This document shows positions 32,909 to 35,327 of a DNA stretch of 35,327 bases, in pieces. A model generated the notes under the pieces. That model was given only the letters and a program-made list of their open reading frames with translations. It ran no database searches and was not told where the DNA came from. Each line of letters begins with the position of its first letter. The stretch's first letter is position 1. The position numbers and the translations under genes are program-made. Origin of the DNA: JAAZPG01 sp012797375 (GTDB lineage: Bacteria; Acidobacteriota; Aminicenantia; Aminicenantales; UBA4085); the NCBI GenBank assembly GCA_937868205.1, contig CALMMC010000045.1, positions 1 through 35,327 of the forward strand, read 5' to 3'.

Positions 32909-33841
32909 ATGAAAAATAAAAACGCCGCCGTGATGGTTTTCACCTTGATCGCCGCCGCGGTTTTCTTCGCTCCCGGCCTGTCCCGGGCGCAATACCAGGG
33001 GCGCCTCGAGGGCGTCGTCACGGATGCCACGGGAGCGCCGCTGGCCAAGGTCACGGTGATCGTCGCCTCCGTGAAGTCCGCCTCCATGAACTACACCCTG
33101 ACGACCGACTCCCAGGGCAAGTTCAGCCAGGTCGGAATAACGCCGGGCTACTACCAGATCACCTTCAAGAAGGAAGGCTTCCAGCCCAAATCCTCCGAGA
33201 TCCACGTCCGGATCGCCGACGTCACCCGGGTCGGGGCGACGCTCGAGAAGGGCGGGGAGGCGCTGGAAAAAGCTCTTTCCGACGCCGACCGGCTTCTGCT
33301 CAAGGGGAACAAGCTCGCCGAGGAAAACCGGTATGAAGAGGCGATCGAGGCCTTCAAGGAAGCCATCGCCCTCAGCTCGTTCAACTGGGGATACCATTTC
33401 AACCTCGGCTTAGCCTATAAAAAGATCAACAAGCTCGAGGAAGCGACGGCCGCCTTCCAAAAGGCCGTCGAGCTCAATCCCGAAAGCTACAGCTCCAACA
33501 AAGAGCTGGCCGAGGCCTTGGCCAAGGCCGACAAGTTCGAGGAGGCGGCGGGCCATTACCAGAAAGCGGTGGACGTCAGCCCCGAGGATCCCGATGCCTA
33601 CTATAACCTGGGGGCCTGCTTGATCAACGTGGGCCGGACGGACGAAGCTCAGGCCGCCTTTTCAAAAGCCGTGGAGCTCAAGCCGGATTACATCGACGCC
33701 TATTATCAGATCGGGACGATCGCCATCGGCCAAAACAAGATTCCCGAGGCCGTCGCCGCTCTGGAAAAATTCCTCTCGCTGGCCCCCGATCACGAGAAGG
33801 CGCCGGTGGCCAAGCAGTTGCTCGAATATCTTAAAAAATAA
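32909..33841 (+). CDS. exported carboxypeptidase-regulatory/TPR protein
   Basis: The 310-residue protein has a signal peptide (1-27, ending GLSRA/Q). A carboxypeptidase-regulatory-like domain (about 30-115: GRLEGVVTDATGAPLAKVTV, TDSQGKFSQVGITPGYYQITFKKEGF) is the same fold as the N-terminal domain of the two receptors. At least four TPRs (about 125-305: YEEAIEAFKEAIALSS, LEEATAAFQKAVELNP, FEEAAGHYQKAVDVSP, TDEAQAAFSKAVELKP) make up the rest. AAGGAG lies 7 bases before the ATG. It is probably co-transcribed and co-exported with the GWxTD-type protein. A protein-binding scaffold is likely; the partner is unknown. Confidence 0.85.
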   Translation: MKNKNAAVMVFTLIAAAVFFAPGLSRAQYQGRLEGVVTDATGAPLAKVTVIVASVKSASMNYTLTTDSQGKFSQVGITPGYYQITFKKEGFQPKSSEIHVRIADVTRVGATLEKGGEALEKALSDADRLLLKGNKLAEENRYEEAIEAFKEAIALSSFNWGYHFNLGLAYKKINKLEEATAAFQKAVELNPESYSSNKELAEALAKADKFEEAAGHYQKAVDVSPEDPDAYYNLGACLINVGRTDEAQAAFSKAVELKPDYIDAYYQIGTIAIGQNKIPEAVAALEKFLSLAPDHEKAPVAKQLLEYLKK

Positions 33842-33880
33842 CGCCGGCCGCGACGACGGCGGCGGCCGAGGCGGCCGGCG
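33842..33880. terminator. hairpin between convergent genes
   Basis: CGCCGGCCGC (33842-33851) and GCGGCCGGCG (33871-33880) form a perfect 10-bp stem over a 19-base loop. There is no U-tract. It starts right after the TPR gene stop and ends 8 bases before the amidase stop. Confidence 0.5.
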
Positions 33881-33888
33881 GGCTCCCC

Positions 33889-35327
33889 TCAGGGATTACG
33901 GAAATCAACCGTGGCCAGAAAGCGGGGCGGCTTGCGGGCTTTGGTCGCCTGCTCAAACCCGGAGGCGATCCTGATCAAGACCGGCTCGCTCCAAGCCCGG
34001 CCGAAGAAGGACAGGCCGACGGGAAGACCGAAGACGAACCCCGCCGGGACGGTGACGTGCGGATACCCGGCCGCGGCCGCCGGCGTCGAGCATCCGCCGG
34101 AGAAATGGTCGCCGTTGATCCAATCCGTCAGCCAGGCGGGGCCGTCCGTGGGCGCGGCCAGGGCGTCAAGGCCGTGCTTGTCCATGACCGCGTCGATCCC
34201 CTCCGTCCGCGACAGGCGGAGCGATTTTTTCAAGGCGTCGAGGTAAGCCGCGTCGGTCAGGGGGCCTTTCTCTTCCGCCTGAAGGAAAAGCTCCTGGCCG
34301 AAATAAGGCATCTCCAGGCCGCGGCGGCGCTCGTTGTAATCGATGAGATCCTTGAGCGTGCGGACGGGGGCCTCGGGCCCGAGCCCGGCCAAGTAGGCGT
34401 TGAGGCCGGCCTTGAACTCGTACAACATGACTTCGAATTCGGCCGAGCCGAGCTCCCGGCCGGAGGGAAATTCCACCGGGTCGACGAGGATCGCCCCGAG
34501 CCGCTTCATATCCTCGAGCCGGGCCTCGATGAGGGCGTCCACCCGGTCGTGGAAGCCGAAGAACGAGCGGATCACGCCGATCCGGGCGCCCCGGAGGCCC
34601 TCCGGATCGAGAAATTTCAGATAATCGCGCGAACCGCGGACGTCCGCTTCCCGGGTCGCCTCGTCTCCGGAATCGGCCCCGGCCAGGGCTCCCAAAACGG
34701 CCGCGGCGTCGGCCACGGTCCGGGCCATCGGGCCGGCCGTATCCTGGGTGCGGGAGATGGGGATGATTCCGGACCGGCTGACCAGCCCGACCGTCGGCTT
34801 GATCCCGACGAGGCCGTTGACCGACGAGGGGCTGACGATCGAGCCGTCGGTTTCCGTTCCGACGGCCGCGGCGCAGAGGCCGGCGGCCGCGGCCGCCCCC
34901 GAGCCGGAGCTCGATCCCGACGTGTTTCGGTCCAGGACATACGGATTGCGGGTTTGGCCGCCCCGGCCGCTCCAGCCGCTGGTCGAGCGGGTCGACCGGA
35001 AATTAGCCCATTCGCTGAGGTTCGTCTTGCCGAGGAGGACGGCCCCGGCCTCTCGGAGCCTCCGGACGGCGAACGCATCCTCCGAAGGGGGCGCCTTCTC
35101 CAGGGCGAGCGATCCGGCCGTCGTGGCCATGCGATCGCGGGTGGCGATGTTGTCCTTGATGAGAATCGGAATCCCGTGGAGGGGGCCGCGCGGCCCCTTG
35201 GCCGCCCGTTCCTCATCCAGGATCCGGGCGATTTCCCGGGCATCCGGATTGACCTCGATGACCGCGTTGAGCCCGGGTCCTCCTTTGTCGATCTCCTCGA
35301 TCCGGCGGAGATAAGCTTCGGTCAGGT
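33889..35327 (-). CDS. amidase signature family enzyme, N-terminus beyond the window
   Basis: About 478 residues are present, and the frame stays open to the right edge, so only the N-terminus is missing. The Ser-cisSer-Lys triad region is visible. The catalytic Lys is in GIPILIKDNI, near 35160. The Gly/Ser-rich signature is NTSGSSSGSGAAAAAG, and GTETDGSIVSPSSVNGLVGIKPT follows. The C-terminal part has GGCSTPAAAAGYPHVTVPAGFVFGLPVGLSFFGRAW. An internal ATG at 35130 is not the start, because it would delete the catalytic Lys. The enzyme hydrolyses amide bonds; it resembles stand-alone amidases more than GatA, but the substrate is unknown. No export signal can be judged. Confidence 0.9.
   Translation of the reverse strand, partial: LTEAYLRRIEEIDKGGPGLNAVIEVNPDAREIARILDEERAAKGPRGPLHGIPILIKDNIATRDRMATTAGSLALEKAPPSEDAFAVRRLREAGAVLLGKTNLSEWANFRSTRSTSGWSGRGGQTRNPYVLDRNTSGSSSGSGAAAAAGLCAAAVGTETDGSIVSPSSVNGLVGIKPTVGLVSRSGIIPISRTQDTAGPMARTVADAAAVLGALAGADSGDEATREADVRGSRDYLKFLDPEGLRGARIGVIRSFFGFHDRVDALIEARLEDMKRLGAILVDPVEFPSGRELGSAEFEVMLYEFKAGLNAYLAGLGPEAPVRTLKDLIDYNERRRGLEMPYFGQELFLQAEEKGPLTDAAYLDALKKSLRLSRTEGIDAVMDKHGLDALAAPTDGPAWLTDWINGDHFSGGCSTPAAAAGYPHVTVPAGFVFGLPVGLSFFGRAWSEPVLIRIASGFEQATKARKPPRFLATVDFRNP

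Overview
The window is GC-rich, with strongly GC-biased third positions that keep long antisense frames open. It carries 23 recognisable protein genes and no rRNA, tRNA, phage, integrase or transposase genes that I can see. The gene families suggest an Acidobacteriota-type bacterium, possibly of the Aminicenantes group: DUF5916 outer-membrane proteins, TonB-dependent receptors with an N-terminal carboxypeptidase-regulatory domain, a GWxTD-type protein, DUF6599, a Tat-exported DUF362 protein, HEAT-repeat proteins behind an ECF sigma factor, and a sulfatase-fold protein fused to TPRs. This taxonomic call is inference from family content, not from a marker gene.

Layout. 1-4100: a DUF5916 outer-membrane protein, a decayed fragment of a second DUF5916 copy, and a membrane polyferredoxin. 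4096-6038 (minus): a double-ACT protein and a GlcD-type FAD oxidase. 6102-6180: a perfect 36-bp tandem repeat. 6271-9997 (plus): a tight operon of ECF sigma factor, zinc-finger anti-sigma factor and two exported HEAT-repeat proteins. 10046-13102 (minus): transketolase followed by an unusual AdoMet-decarboxylase-like pyruvoyl protein. 13478-17023 (minus): dGTPase, 5'-nucleotidase and a small exported protein with an internal duplication. 17363-18022 (plus): YggS. 18133-20069 (minus): DUF6599 and DUF362. 20360-29992 (mostly minus): two paralogous TonB-dependent receptors flanking a DUF486 protein, a small lipoprotein and the sulfatase-fold/TPR protein. 30837-33841 (plus): GWxTD-type protein and a carboxypeptidase-regulatory/TPR protein. 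33889 to the right edge (minus): an amidase cut by the window end.

How the genes work together. Much of the window concerns the cell envelope: outer-membrane barrels, TonB-dependent receptors, lipoproteins, and exported TPR and HEAT scaffolds. The two receptors share near-identical plug halves, TTG start codons with the same Shine-Dalgarno spacing, matching U-tract terminators, and matching sigma-54-type promoters (GG-N10-GC) about 150 bases before the start codon. They therefore look like a duplicated, sigma-54-controlled uptake module. Housekeeping genes show very short leaders. In dgt and yggS the -10 hexamer sits exactly 6 bases before the start codon, as expected for leaderless mRNAs.

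The most unusual protein is the 407-residue AdoMet-decarboxylase relative behind transketolase. It keeps the ESH and TCGD signatures of bacterial SpeD, has a second half like the duplicated eukaryotic enzyme, and appears to have lost substrate-binding acidic residues. It is a candidate for a different amino-acid decarboxylase activity.
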